This document shows positions 13,970 to 23,437 of a stretch of 64,000 nt of DNA, in pieces. Location: the NCBI RefSeq assembly GCF_046773475.1, contig NZ_CP177239.1, positions 3,658,001 to 3,722,000 on the forward strand, given 5' to 3'. Every line of letters begins with the position of its first letter. Position 1 is the stretch's first letter. A model generated the notes under the pieces. It saw only the letters and a list, made by a program, of their open reading frames with translations. It was not told the origin of the DNA and searched no databases. Both the position numbers and the translations under genes were made by a program. Source of the stretch: Nitratireductor aquimarinus. GTDB lineage: Bacteria > Pseudomonadota > Alphaproteobacteria > Rhizobiales > Rhizobiaceae.

Positions 13970-15976
13970 ATGTTTAGTCGTTTTGTCATCAACCCGCCGG
14001 TCTTTTTCGGCTCGGTGATTATTATCGCCGTGTTTCTCCTGATCGGCGTTATCTTCCCCGGCCGGGCCGGCGATGTTTTTTCCGCCCTGCAAAGCAATAT
14101 CCTGTCCGCATTCGGCTGGCTGTACCTGCTTTCCGTCGGTATTTTCCTTGCTTCCGTTCTTCTGTTTTCCATCGGCCGTTTCGGCAGGCTGAAGCTGGGA
14201 CCGGACGATTCCGAGCCTGACTTCAAATATCATTCCTGGGTTGCCATGCTCTTTGCCGCCGGCATGGGCATCGGCCTGATGTTCTATGCCGTGGGCGAGC
14301 CCATGACGCATTTCCTCGCACCGCCCACTGCGGAGCCGGGCAGCATCGCCGCCATGCGCGAGTCCATGTCGGTCACCTTCTTCCACTGGGGCATTCACGC
14401 CTGGGCCATCTATGCGGTGGTCGGTCTGTCGCTCGCCTATTTCGGCTATCGCTACAACCTGCCGCTCACCATTCGTTCGGGCCTTTATCCGCTTCTGAAA
14501 GACCGCATCAATGGTCCCATTGGCCACGCGGTGGACATCTTCGCCATCGTCGGCACCATGTTCGGCATCGCCACGTCGCTCGGTCTTGGCGTGACGCAGA
14601 TCAATGCCGGCCTCAACTATCTGGTCGGCGTTCCCATCGCCCCCTGGGTGCAGGTGCCGCTCATTGCGGTCATCACCGCGCTTGCCACCATTTCGGTCGT
14701 CACCGGCCTCGACAAGGGCGTGCGCATCCTCTCCGAGACCAACCTGATCGTCGCCGTTCTGTTGATGGTTTTCGTGCTGGTTGTCGGTCCGACATCAGCG
14801 CTGTTCCGCGATTTCGTGCAGAACATCGGTCTCTATCTCGACACGCTGGTGTTACGCACCTTCAACATCTACGCCTATGAGCCGACCCCGTGGATCGACG
14901 GCTGGACGCTGTTCTACTGGGCCTGGTGGATTTCCTGGTCGCCTTTCGTGGGCATGTTCATCGCCCGCATCTCGCGCGGCCGTACGGTGCGCCAGTTCGT
15001 GACGGCGGTTCTGTTCATCCCCGCCGGCTTCACCTTCTTCTGGATGACCGTGTTCGGCAACACCGCGATCTTCATCGACACCGGTGTTGCCGCCGGCGAG
15101 CTTGGCGCTGCGGTCGCGGCCGATGTTTCGGTCGGCCTGTTCCAGTTTTTCACCTACCTGCCGCTGACGGCGATTACCTCGACGCTGGCCGTCCTTCTGG
15201 TGGCGATCTTCTTTATCACCTCCTCGGATTCCGGTTCGCTGGTCATCGACACAATCGCCGCCGGTGGCGAAACCGAAACCACCACCCTGCAGCGCGTGTT
15301 CTGGTGCGGCATGGAAGGGCTGGTTGCGGCAAGCCTGCTTCTGGCCGGCGGTCTCGGCGCGTTGCAGTCTGCAACCGTCGCCAGTGCGCTGCCGTTCACC
15401 TTCGTCATGCTGGCGCTTGTCTGGGCGCTCTTCGTGGGCATGCGGGCAGACCTTGCCCAACGTGAGGCGCATGCCGGAATTCCGCAGGTTGCGCCGGCGC
15501 ATCCGGCGTCGGGCATCACCTGGCAGCGCCGGCTGAGCCTGATGATGCATGCGCCCAGCGAGAAGGAAATTCACACCTTCATTCAGAGCAATGTGAAGCC
15601 CGCGCTGGAGCAGGTTGCCAAGGAACTGACGGATCGCGGTCGCGAGGCCTTTGTCGAGGATGGAGAGGCGGGCGCCATCGCTCTGACCTCACCGGCCGAA
15701 GACATGCGCGACTTCGTCTATGGCGTTGCGCCCGTTTCTCAGAAACTGCCTGCATTCTCGGCGTTCGAGGCTGCGCGCTCGGGCCTGCGCTATGAGGCGC
15801 GGACGCAGTTCTCCAGTGGCAGCAAGGGTTATGACATCATGGGCATGACGCGCGATCAGATCATCCACGATGTTCTGATCCAGTATGAGCGTTATCTCTT
15901 GCTCGTGCAGTCGCCGGCCTCGGAGCTGGTTTCGGCTGCGCCGGAGCATGATGTTCAGGCTCTGACGGAAGAATAG
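13970..15976 (+). CDS. BCCT family betaine/choline/carnitine transporter
   Basis: 668 residues with about twelve membrane helices, an inner-membrane sodium- or proton-coupled symporter for quaternary ammonium osmolytes. The glycine-rich unwinding motif GMGIGLMFYAVGEP and the substrate-box tryptophans in WAWWISWSPFVGMFIARISR are clear. A C-terminal cytoplasmic extension of about 150 residues beyond the last helix resembles the osmosensing tail of BetT-type proteins. It fits with sarcosine oxidase nearby, since glycine betaine is catabolised through sarcosine, but the two units are about 4 kb apart with other genes between. A compound hairpin follows. Confidence 0.93.
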   Translation: MFSRFVINPPVFFGSVIIIAVFLLIGVIFPGRAGDVFSALQSNILSAFGWLYLLSVGIFLASVLLFSIGRFGRLKLGPDDSEPDFKYHSWVAMLFAAGMGIGLMFYAVGEPMTHFLAPPTAEPGSIAAMRESMSVTFFHWGIHAWAIYAVVGLSLAYFGYRYNLPLTIRSGLYPLLKDRINGPIGHAVDIFAIVGTMFGIATSLGLGVTQINAGLNYLVGVPIAPWVQVPLIAVITALATISVVTGLDKGVRILSETNLIVAVLLMVFVLVVGPTSALFRDFVQNIGLYLDTLVLRTFNIYAYEPTPWIDGWTLFYWAWWISWSPFVGMFIARISRGRTVRQFVTAVLFIPAGFTFFWMTVFGNTAIFIDTGVAAGELGAAVAADVSVGLFQFFTYLPLTAITSTLAVLLVAIFFITSSDSGSLVIDTIAAGGETETTTLQRVFWCGMEGLVAASLLLAGGLGALQSATVASALPFTFVMLALVWALFVGMRADLAQREAHAGIPQVAPAHPASGITWQRRLSLMMHAPSEKEIHTFIQSNVKPALEQVAKELTDRGREAFVEDGEAGAIALTSPAEDMRDFVYGVAPVSQKLPAFSAFEAARSGLRYEARTQFSSGSKGYDIMGMTRDQIIHDVLIQYERYLLLVQSPASELVSAAPEHDVQALTEE

Positions 15977-15982
15977 GGGGCC

Positions 15983-16010
15983 GGGCCGGTGGCGCATGCG
16001 CTGCCGGCCC
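15983..16010 (+). terminator. hairpin after BCCT gene
   Basis: gggccgg...ccggccc with an inner gcgc/gcgc pairing, starting seven bases after the stop codon. No T run follows, so this is a tentative terminator. Confidence 0.5.
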
Positions 16011-16118
16011 GCCTCATGACTGCGCGGTTCATCGCCGGTCTTTATTGCAGGTGGCGCTGTCGCCTGACCTCCCGCCGCTTCATTGCGTCAGGGGAGGCGC
16101 TCTGTCAGTGATTGGCGG

Positions 16119-16826
16119 TTAGCCCGCCCGGATCGCCATGATCGATTTGTTGAGGAATGCGAGTTTCTCGAACAGGATCTCTCCATCGTCGAACAGACGC
16201 CGCATCTGGCGGGCCGAAATGAGCTTGTTGTGCTCGACCAGATTGCGCGCTTCCTCAAGGTCCGGGGTGCGCGGGAAAAAGCCCAGCTGAAAGCGCCTGA
16301 CAAGGCCAACCTTCACACTGTTTGGCAGATACTGAAATCCCGGTGTCCGGAAGTGCGGCTCGAAGGGAAACCAGTAATTCGGCGTCTGCACGAAATAGCG
16401 CTTCGAAAGCCGCTTGGTGTTCTCGGCAAACTGGATCATCCGTTCCCAGCTTCCGACATGCTCGACCACGGAATTGGAATGCACCAGGTCGAAGCTCTCT
16501 CCCGCCAGGAGCTGCGGATCGGCAGCGTCACCGGCAAGTGAATCAAACAGTTCGGTGTTCTTGACGCGCTCGGCTTCGAGGTTGACGAGCGTGATTTTCA
16601 GATTCTGACGGTGTTTTTCAAGAAAATCGGATCCGATTTTCCAGTATTCCTCGGTTCCGCCAAGGTCCAGAATGCGAATCTGGGTTTTCTCTGAAAGAGC
16701 GTCCTCGATCAGCGTCCGTACATTTTGAAAACGCTTTGCCCGAAAATTGAACTCGATGCTTTTAGGATTGTCGTATGGAGTTTTCTTTGCTGGCTCATCA
16801 TTCAGAACTTTAAAATCTGTAGTCAT
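16119..16826 (-). CDS. class I SAM-dependent methyltransferase
   Basis: 235 residues. A Rossmann methyltransferase core is visible: RILDLGGTEEYW (motif I), ITLVNLEAERV (motif II), then SFDLVHSNSVVEHVGSWERM (motif IV/post-IV). YFVQTPNYWFPFEPHF is typical of methyltransferases found in polysaccharide or sugar-modification clusters. The start at 16826 (MTTDFKVLND) was chosen because upstream residues do not fit the fold; the ribosome site is weak. The 5' part and its upstream region (16827-16960) are much more AT-rich than the neighbours, hinting at recent acquisition. Substrate unknown. Confidence 0.82.
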   Translation of the reverse strand: MTTDFKVLNDEPAKKTPYDNPKSIEFNFRAKRFQNVRTLIEDALSEKTQIRILDLGGTEEYWKIGSDFLEKHRQNLKITLVNLEAERVKNTELFDSLAGDAADPQLLAGESFDLVHSNSVVEHVGSWERMIQFAENTKRLSKRYFVQTPNYWFPFEPHFRTPGFQYLPNSVKVGLVRRFQLGFFPRTPDLEEARNLVEHNKLISARQMRRLFDDGEILFEKLAFLNKSIMAIRAG

Positions 16827-17040
16827 GAAAATATTCTTTTCGCGCCCGTCGCTCTGCGTTTCAGGCCTTATGATTTGATATTTGCGAAAGATAAAGAATA
16901 ATTCTCTTATTCTGTCTCTTTCTGCAAAAAAAACAGGTCGCTGAACAGTTGATGATGCAGCGCGCTTATGTCCTGTGCGAAAGCCACCGACTGTTGCAAT
17001 TCGCATCAGCCAGTGTTCGCCTGCTTCCTGCTTTGCGAAA

Positions 17041-17523
17041 CTAGTCCTCGCGCGAGCGGTCCGGCATGGCAAGCGTCAGCCAGTGCGCGGTGAGGGCGGG
17101 TTTGATCGAGTTCTCGATCTCCACCGTCACATCGTAATTGACCTCTGCAATGCCCGAGGGGCGCAGCTTGATGTTGGCGAGCACGAAGCGTGCGCGAATG
17201 CGTGCGCCGCTGCGGATAGGAGCCAGAAAGCGGATGCGCTCAAAGCCGAAATTCACGCCCATCGCCGAACCGTCGAGACGGGGCACGGCCTCGAAAACCA
17301 TGGTCGAGAGCAGCGAGAGCGACAGGAAACCATGCGCGATGGTTCCGCCATAGGGCGTCTCGCGTGCGGCGCGCTCTGGATCGGTGTGAATGAACTGGTG
17401 ATCGTCCGTCGCCGCAGCGAACTGGTCGATCATCTCCTGGGTGACAACACGCCAGTCGGACAGGCCGACTTCCTGTCCCACCAGTTTCTGCGCTTCTTCA
17501 ATGCTGATTGTCCCGGTGGTCAA
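17041..17523 (-). CDS. MaoC-family (R)-specific enoyl-CoA hydratase
   Basis: 160 residues, single hot-dog domain. The hydratase motif is present: FAAATDDHQFIHTDPERA followed by YGGTIAHGFLSLSLL, containing the catalytic Asp/His pair. Such proteins hydrate trans-2-enoyl-CoA to (R)-3-hydroxyacyl-CoA, supplying PHA or fatty-acid metabolism, or act in other hot-dog reactions. The start is TTG at 17523, supported by a GGAG site nine bases upstream and no in-frame ATG or GTG nearby. It lies downstream of the RND pump on the same strand, separated by 129 bases. Confidence 0.9.
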   Translation of the reverse strand: MTTGTISIEEAQKLVGQEVGLSDWRVVTQEMIDQFAAATDDHQFIHTDPERAARETPYGGTIAHGFLSLSLLSTMVFEAVPRLDGSAMGVNFGFERIRFLAPIRSGARIRARFVLANIKLRPSGIAEVNYDVTVEIENSIKPALTAHWLTLAMPDRSRED

Positions 17524-17652
17524 CGGGGCACTCCGTGGCTGTTGAGCTGGTCAGGCGGGCGGGATGGATCCCGCCTGCGCGCCGCGAACAGATACAGTTT
17601 TGTTTTGCGATTGTCACCCGCCTGGCGCCGCGCGATTGCGCGGCGCGCCCAT

Positions 17653-20600
17653 TCAGGTGGTTTTGTCCCCAAGTCGGGTCGCATGATCGAGCTCGCGCAC
17701 CAGCCGCGCCTCCTCTTCCGCCTTGGGCGTGATGAACCGGCCGAGCAGCAGATAGGCGACCGGCGTGAGGAAGAGGGTGGAGACGGTGGCAAGGCCGAGA
17801 CCACCCACCATCACCCAGCCGAGCGCGATGCGCGCTTCTGCGCCCGCACCGCTCGCCATCACCAGCGGCACCCCGCCCACGATCGTGCAGATCATGGTCA
17901 TCGCCACGGGCCGCAGGCGGATGAGGGACGCCTGTTCGATGGCTTCGCGCACCCCGAGCCCGCGGTCACGAAGCTGATTGGCGAACTCCACGATGAGGAT
18001 GCCGTTCTTGGCCATGATGCCGACCAGAAGCACAAGGCCGATCTGGCTGTAGACGTTGAGGCTCGTGCCCGTCAGCAGCATGGCGAACACCGCGCAGGCC
18101 AGCCCCAGCGGCACCGTTGCCATGATGATCAGCGCACTGATGAAACTCTCAAACTGCGCCGCCAGCACCAGAAGGATGATCACCAGCGCAAAGCCGAAGA
18201 TGATCTGCATCGAATTGGCGGTTTCGCCAAGGGCCGCAGCCTCGCCAAGCGGGACAAGCCGCATGCCGGGTTCGAGCAGGGGCTCCGCGATCTCCTGCGC
18301 CCGCTGATAGGCTTCGCCCAGCGCAACACCCGGCGCAAGCGACGCGCTGACGCCCACGGCGCGCAGCTGGTTCTCGCGTGAGAGCGATGGCGGCACGGCC
18401 TGTTCTTCGAGCCGCGCGATCACCGAAAGCGGCACGAAACGCCCGTCACCGGCCTTCACATAGGTGTTTTCGAGGTCGGTCGGGTCATCGACCGGATTGG
18501 TGGTCGAGACGAGTTTCACGTCGACGCTGCGGTCGTTGATGAACACCGAGCCGATCCTGCGGCCGTCGAGCATGGCCTGGATCGTGTTGCCGAGGCCGTC
18601 AATGTCGATCCCCAGATCGAAGGCGCGGTCGCGGTCGATGGCGATGGAGAGCTGCGGCTGCGTGGAATCGCTGGAAAGCCGCGCCTGCCGGAAACTCGGA
18701 TCTTCGCCCATGGCCTCTACGATGGTGGCGGCGGTGGCCGATAACTTTGTGAAATTGTTGCCCGCAACCGCGAAGCTCAGCCCGTTGCCCGCGCCACGGA
18801 TGCCGAGGCTGTTGGGCTGGAAGACAAAGGCGCGCACACCCGGCTCATTGCGGACCCGTTCGGAGATGTCGGCGACGATTTCCTGCTGGCTGCGGTCGCG
18901 CTCGTCCCACGGGGCAAGCCGCAGCACCAGAAAACCGCTATTGCCAGCACCCTGTCCGGCAATGGAGAAGGTGCTGACGATCTCGCCACTGTCGCGCAGC
19001 GGCTCGATCAGCGCTTCGATGCGGCGCAGGCGCTCTGCGAAATAATCGAGGCTCACACCCTGCGGTGCCGAGACCCGCATGAACGCCATGGAGCGGTCTT
19101 CACTCGGCGTGATTTCGGATTTGATGAAGCCGAACGCGCCATAGGATGCGCCCGCAAACAGCACCGAAATGAGCAGGATCAGCGCCGGTGCATCGAGGCA
19201 GAAGCGCAGAAGTTTCCGATAGAGCGTCGTCATCGCGCCGCCCACCCTGGCGATGACGCCGGTGTCTTCGCGTGCTTCGCCTTCGGGATGCGCGATCAGC
19301 ATGCGTGAGGCGAGCATCGGGCAGAGCGAAAGCGCAACCAGCGAAGACAGGAACACCGCCATCGCCAGCACGAAGCCGAATTCCTTGAACAGGCCGCCGG
19401 CCTGTCCCGGCAGGAAGGAGATCGGCACGAACACCGCGATCAGCGTTGCCGTGGTCGCAAGCACGGCGAAAAACACCTCCTGCGTGCCCAGAACGGCGGC
19501 TGCCCGCGCGCCCATGCCCTCATTGCGACGGCGCACGATGTTTTCCAGAACCACGATGGCGTCGTCCACCACAAGGCCGGTGGCGAGCACCAGCGCCAGA
19601 AGGGTGAGAATGTTGATGGAGAAGCCCGCCAGATAGATCGTCGCCAGCGTGCCGATCAGGGCCACCGGAATGGCAAGCCCGGGAATAAGTGTCGCGCGGA
19701 AGTCGCGCAGGAACAGGAAGATCACCAGAAGCACGACCGTCACGGCGATCACCAGCGCGATTTCCACCTCATGGATTGCGCCATTGATGAAGGTCGCATC
19801 ATCGCTGGTCACCTCAATGTCCACCCCGTCGGGCAGGGTGGTGCTCAGCTGCTCCACTGCGGCACGCACGCCGGACGAGATTTCCAGCGTGTTCGACTGG
19901 GCCTGACGCACGATGCCGATGCCGATGCCCGTGCGGCCATTGGCGCGTAACTGGCTTTCGCCGATGTCGCCGCCCAGCGTCACCGTGGCCACGTCGCCGA
20001 GCCGCACATGGTCTTTCAGATAGATCGCTTCGAACTGCCCGGGCGTCGAAATGGCCGCCGTCGCGCGCACCGTCAGGTTCTGCGTCGTGTTGCTCAGAGA
20101 TCCGGCCGGCGTGTCGAACGCGACCGTGCCAAGCGCTCTGGAGACATCGGCCACCGTCAGCCCAAGGCTCGAAAGCCTCGTCTGGTTGATGTCGATGCGG
20201 AAAATCTCGGTGCGGTCGCCATAGACCTGCACATCGGCGACGCCGGGCACGGCGGACAAGACGTCCACCACCTCGTCTTCCACCAGCGTCGTCATGTCCT
20301 GGATAGGCATGGTGGTGGAGGTGAGTGCAATGCGCATCACGGCCTGCGCGTCATTGTCGGCCTTGATGATGCGTGGCGCATCGGCGTCGTCGGGCAGGCT
20401 GTTCTGGATGCGGCTCACCGCGTCGCGAAGGTCGGAGGCGGCGGTGTCGAGGTTGACGCTGTCGCTGAATTCCACCGTCACGCGGCTGCGTCCGTAATAG
20501 GAATCCGACGAGATCGCCTGCACGCCCGGCACGCGGGCGACAGCGCCTTCAATGATCGCGGTCACTTCGCGATCCATGGTCTCGGCGGCTGCGCCGGAAA

Positions 20601-20778
20601 AATTGGTCGAGACGGTGATTACCGGGCGGTCCACGTCCGGCAGTTCGCGCACCTCGATGCCGAACAGCGCTGCCAGACCCGCAACGGCGATCAGTGTGTT
20701 GAAGACGAAGGCCAGAACAGGTCGCCTTACGAAAAGGGCGGTAATGCCCGTCTGGGCGTTGTGGAGCGCTTCCCTCAC
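17653..20778 (-). CDS. RND efflux pump inner-membrane subunit
   Basis: 1041 residues, normal for the HAE1/HME RND family. A hydrophobic N-terminal helix (FVRRPVLAFVFNTLIAVAGL) is followed by porter domains, the TM4 block GLVVDDAIVVLEN with the proton-relay aspartates near residue 400, a second porter half and a final membrane bundle. It drives drug or metabolite extrusion with the adaptor encoded upstream. The start is GTG at 20778, overlapping the adaptor stop codon as GTGA, so translation is coupled. No TolC-type outer-membrane gene is adjacent, so the channel is probably encoded elsewhere. Confidence 0.95.
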   Translation of the reverse strand: MREALHNAQTGITALFVRRPVLAFVFNTLIAVAGLAALFGIEVRELPDVDRPVITVSTNFSGAAAETMDREVTAIIEGAVARVPGVQAISSDSYYGRSRVTVEFSDSVNLDTAASDLRDAVSRIQNSLPDDADAPRIIKADNDAQAVMRIALTSTTMPIQDMTTLVEDEVVDVLSAVPGVADVQVYGDRTEIFRIDINQTRLSSLGLTVADVSRALGTVAFDTPAGSLSNTTQNLTVRATAAISTPGQFEAIYLKDHVRLGDVATVTLGGDIGESQLRANGRTGIGIGIVRQAQSNTLEISSGVRAAVEQLSTTLPDGVDIEVTSDDATFINGAIHEVEIALVIAVTVVLLVIFLFLRDFRATLIPGLAIPVALIGTLATIYLAGFSINILTLLALVLATGLVVDDAIVVLENIVRRRNEGMGARAAAVLGTQEVFFAVLATTATLIAVFVPISFLPGQAGGLFKEFGFVLAMAVFLSSLVALSLCPMLASRMLIAHPEGEAREDTGVIARVGGAMTTLYRKLLRFCLDAPALILLISVLFAGASYGAFGFIKSEITPSEDRSMAFMRVSAPQGVSLDYFAERLRRIEALIEPLRDSGEIVSTFSIAGQGAGNSGFLVLRLAPWDERDRSQQEIVADISERVRNEPGVRAFVFQPNSLGIRGAGNGLSFAVAGNNFTKLSATAATIVEAMGEDPSFRQARLSSDSTQPQLSIAIDRDRAFDLGIDIDGLGNTIQAMLDGRRIGSVFINDRSVDVKLVSTTNPVDDPTDLENTYVKAGDGRFVPLSVIARLEEQAVPPSLSRENQLRAVGVSASLAPGVALGEAYQRAQEIAEPLLEPGMRLVPLGEAAALGETANSMQIIFGFALVIILLVLAAQFESFISALIIMATVPLGLACAVFAMLLTGTSLNVYSQIGLVLLVGIMAKNGILIVEFANQLRDRGLGVREAIEQASLIRLRPVAMTMICTIVGGVPLVMASGAGAEARIALGWVMVGGLGLATVSTLFLTPVAYLLLGRFITPKAEEEARLVRELDHATRLGDKTT

Positions 20779-21941
20779 GTCGCTGACCCTTCCGCGGTGG
20801 CAAGGCGCGATCCGGCGCTGGCCGGGTTGCCGGCCGTGTTCACCGGCGCGCCTTCACGCATGTTGTGAATGCCCTGCGTCACCACCAGATCGCCCTCGGC
20901 GAACTCGGCGTCGACCAGCACGCTGTCTGCGTTGCGCTGGATGATCCGCACCGGCTTCTGGCGCGCCTTCCCGTTCTCCACGATCCAAACAAACGGCCCG
21001 TCCGCGCTCCACTGCACGGCCAGCGGATCGATTGCCGGATAGGTTTCGCCGGGGAAGCGCATGGTGATGGTGAAGGCCATGCCCGCGCGCAGCCGGTCGT
21101 CCGGGTTCTCGATGCGGCCTTCCACGCGCAGCGTGCGGCTGTCGGGGTCGATGCGGTTGTCGAGCGCGCTGATTTCGCCCTCATGAACGGAAGAGCTGTG
21201 CGCGACCGAAGCTGCGGTCAGCGGCGCGCCGATCTCGATCAGGTCGGCATAGCGCTCGGGAATCCAGAAATCGACGAGGATCTGCGAGCGGTCGTCAATG
21301 GTCGCGATCTCGGTGCTGTTGGTTACATAGCTGCCGGCGGAAATCGGCAGAATGCCGACCGTGCCGTCGATGGGGGCGGTGATGGAGCGGCGGTCGAGCG
21401 CCAGCTGCGCTTCCCGCTTGGCAAGCTCGGCATTGCGTAACGCCAGTTCCGCTTCGTTCTGCTGTACCACGCTCACCGTGTTCGAGGCGCGCAGCGCCAT
21501 GATGCGCTCAAGCTTCGTCGTGGCGTCGTCGAGCGCGATGACGGCGCGGTCGAGCGCAATCTCTTCGGAATCCGAATCCAGCTTTGCGATCAAATCGCCG
21601 GCCTGAACCTCCGCGCCCGATGCGACGGCAAGCTCGGTCAGCGTGCCGGAGGTGAGCGGGTTCACCGAAACCGACCGCAGCGCGCGGCCGGTGCCGATGG
21701 CGTTCAGCCTGTCATTGATCGTGGCATAGGCCACCGGTGCGGTGACCACGGGACCGGGCGCGCCGCCACCCGGGCCGCGCTGCCCATTGCCTGAAGCGGC
21801 TCCACTCGTGGCCGCAGGCGCCTCTTCCATCAGTCCCGCACGGGCCAGAATGTTCTGCGCGCCGGGATAATACCAGAACCACGCCAGCGCGGCGGCAACG
21901 AGAATGAGGAGGCAGAGAACTGCCTGTTTCCAGAAAGACAT
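20775..21941 (-). CDS. RND periplasmic adaptor (membrane fusion protein)
   Basis: 388 residues. An N-terminal membrane anchor (AVLCLLILVAAALAWFWYY) precedes the lipoyl/hairpin/barrel layout of HlyD-type adaptors: LTSGTLTELAVASGAEVQAG (first lipoyl half), a helical segment around IALDRAVIALDDATTKLERI, SITAPIDGTVG (second lipoyl half) and a C-terminal barrel ending in DLVVTQGIHNMREG. A Gly/Pro-rich linker lies near residues 45-65. It bridges the RND pump to an outer-membrane channel. GGAG precedes the ATG at 21941. Confidence 0.94.
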   Translation of the reverse strand: MSFWKQAVLCLLILVAAALAWFWYYPGAQNILARAGLMEEAPAATSGAASGNGQRGPGGGAPGPVVTAPVAYATINDRLNAIGTGRALRSVSVNPLTSGTLTELAVASGAEVQAGDLIAKLDSDSEEIALDRAVIALDDATTKLERIMALRASNTVSVVQQNEAELALRNAELAKREAQLALDRRSITAPIDGTVGILPISAGSYVTNSTEIATIDDRSQILVDFWIPERYADLIEIGAPLTAASVAHSSSVHEGEISALDNRIDPDSRTLRVEGRIENPDDRLRAGMAFTITMRFPGETYPAIDPLAVQWSADGPFVWIVENGKARQKPVRIIQRNADSVLVDAEFAEGDLVVTQGIHNMREGAPVNTAGNPASAGSRLATAEGSAT

Positions 21942-22109
21942 GCACGCTCCGGCTGTTATCTTGTGGCGGTGGAGGTGGCATTCATCAGCCGGTATACCGG
22001 TCGCTTCAGGCCACTTGTCTTATGCCAGCTTCCGGGCGGCTTTTCATCTGTTCTAGTATTAAATTCTCGTAAGGCTAGGGCAGGGCACGCAGGCCGAAAT
22101 GGCCGCGGT

Positions 22110-23366
22110 TCAGGTCACCTTGGCGCGTTTGCGGTAGATTTCCTGATCCCACAGCCGCTCCCGCATGACCCGTTCCAGGATCTCCGCCGCCGTGACGATA
22201 TCCGCATGGCTGAGATAGAGCGGTGTCATGCCGAAGCGCAGAATGTCGGGCGCGCGGAAGTCGCCGATCACGCCATTGGCGATCAGCGCCTGCATCACCG
22301 CATAGCCTTCCGGATGGCGGAAGGAAACCTGGCTGCCGCGCTGGTCATGGTCGCGCGGGGTCGCCAGTTCCAGCTCCGGGCAGCGCTGCTCAACCTCGGC
22401 GATGAACCGGTCACAAAGCTGCTGCGACTTCTCGCGCACCAGCGCCATGTCGACGCCGTCGAAGGCGTCCAGCGCCCTGTCGAGCGATGACATGGAAAGG
22501 ATTGGCGGCGTGCCGACCATCATGCGCGCAATGCCGTCTGCCGGCGTGTAGTTCTCGGTGAAGGCGAAGGGCGTCTGATGCCCCATCCAGCCCGAAAGCG
22601 CCGGGGCCACATGCGCCACGTGGCGCTCTGCAATGTAGAGGAAAGCGGGCGCGCCGGGGCCGCCATTCAGATATTTGTAGCCGCAGCCAATGGCAAAATC
22701 TGCGCCCGTTGCATCCAGATGAACCGGAAAAGCACCGGCGCTGTGGCAAAGATCCCAGATCGCAAGCGCGCCCTTGTCGTGGATGTGCTTCGTCATGGCC
22801 GCCATGTCGTAGCGCCGGCCCGTGCGGTAATCGACCTCGGTCAAAAGCACCGCCGCCACGTTTTCGTCGACGGCTTCTTCCATATCGTCGGCGGTCGCCA
22901 GTTTCAGCTCGTAACCCTGGCCCAGAAGACGCGCGAGCCCGTCCGCAACATAGAGATCGGTCGGGAAATTGTTGCGGTCGGAAAGGATCACGCGGCGGTC
23001 AGGTCTGAGCGAAAGGGCTGCCGAAAGGACCTTGAACACGTTGATCGTCGTGGAATCGCCAACCGCGACACTGTCTTTCTTTGCACCCACCAGCCGGGCG
23101 ATCTTGCCCGCGACGCGCGCCGGCAGGTCGATCCAGCCGGCATCGTTCCAGCCGCGCACGAGCCGCTCGCCCCATTGCTGTTCCACCACGTCCTTCATAT
23201 GCGCGCTGAGGCCGGCCGGCAGAACGCCCAGGCTGTTGCCGTCCAGATAGATCACGCCTTCGGGCAGGGCAAAGCGCTCGCGAAACGCCTTCAGCGGGTC
23301 CAGCCGGTCGGCCTCATCGGCCCGCGCCATCGTCTGTGTGTCCTGATTGTCCGCCCGTGCATTCAT
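22110..23366 (-). CDS. kynU: kynureninase
   Basis: 418 residues, normal length. This PLP enzyme cleaves kynurenine to anthranilate and alanine in tryptophan degradation. Diagnostic segments are VIYLDGNSLGVLP near the N-terminus, LTEVDYRTGRRYDMAAM, IWDLCHSAGAFPV and GCGYKYLNGGPGAPAFLY, which holds the PLP-binding lysine; GDFRAPDILRFGMTPLY lies near the C-terminus. No kynA or kynB is adjacent. It is divergent from a GntR regulator with only about 70 bases between start codons, so that protein is the likely regulator. Confidence 0.96.
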   Translation of the reverse strand: MNARADNQDTQTMARADEADRLDPLKAFRERFALPEGVIYLDGNSLGVLPAGLSAHMKDVVEQQWGERLVRGWNDAGWIDLPARVAGKIARLVGAKKDSVAVGDSTTINVFKVLSAALSLRPDRRVILSDRNNFPTDLYVADGLARLLGQGYELKLATADDMEEAVDENVAAVLLTEVDYRTGRRYDMAAMTKHIHDKGALAIWDLCHSAGAFPVHLDATGADFAIGCGYKYLNGGPGAPAFLYIAERHVAHVAPALSGWMGHQTPFAFTENYTPADGIARMMVGTPPILSMSSLDRALDAFDGVDMALVREKSQQLCDRFIAEVEQRCPELELATPRDHDQRGSQVSFRHPEGYAVMQALIANGVIGDFRAPDILRFGMTPLYLSHADIVTAAEILERVMRERLWDQEIYRKRAKVT

Positions 23367-23391
23367 TGGTCGCTATCCCACTGGATCGAAT

Positions 23392-23405
23392 TATTATATA
23401 TAATA
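23392..23405. promoter_or_regulatory. palindromic operator with mirrored -10 elements between kynU and gntR-type gene
   Basis: A perfect 14-base palindrome, tattatatataata, provides TATAAT in both directions. GntR-family dimers bind AT-rich palindromes of this size, so one site could control both promoters. It is an isolated AT island in GC-rich DNA. Confidence 0.65.
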
Positions 23406-23437
23406 TGATTGATTATATGGGATTTCAGGTCAAGACA

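Noticed and set aside
16975..18381. 468-codon plus-strand frame across the MaoC and RND genes
   Set aside because: It runs antisense through two well-supported genes and shows His/Arg-rich composition without motifs.
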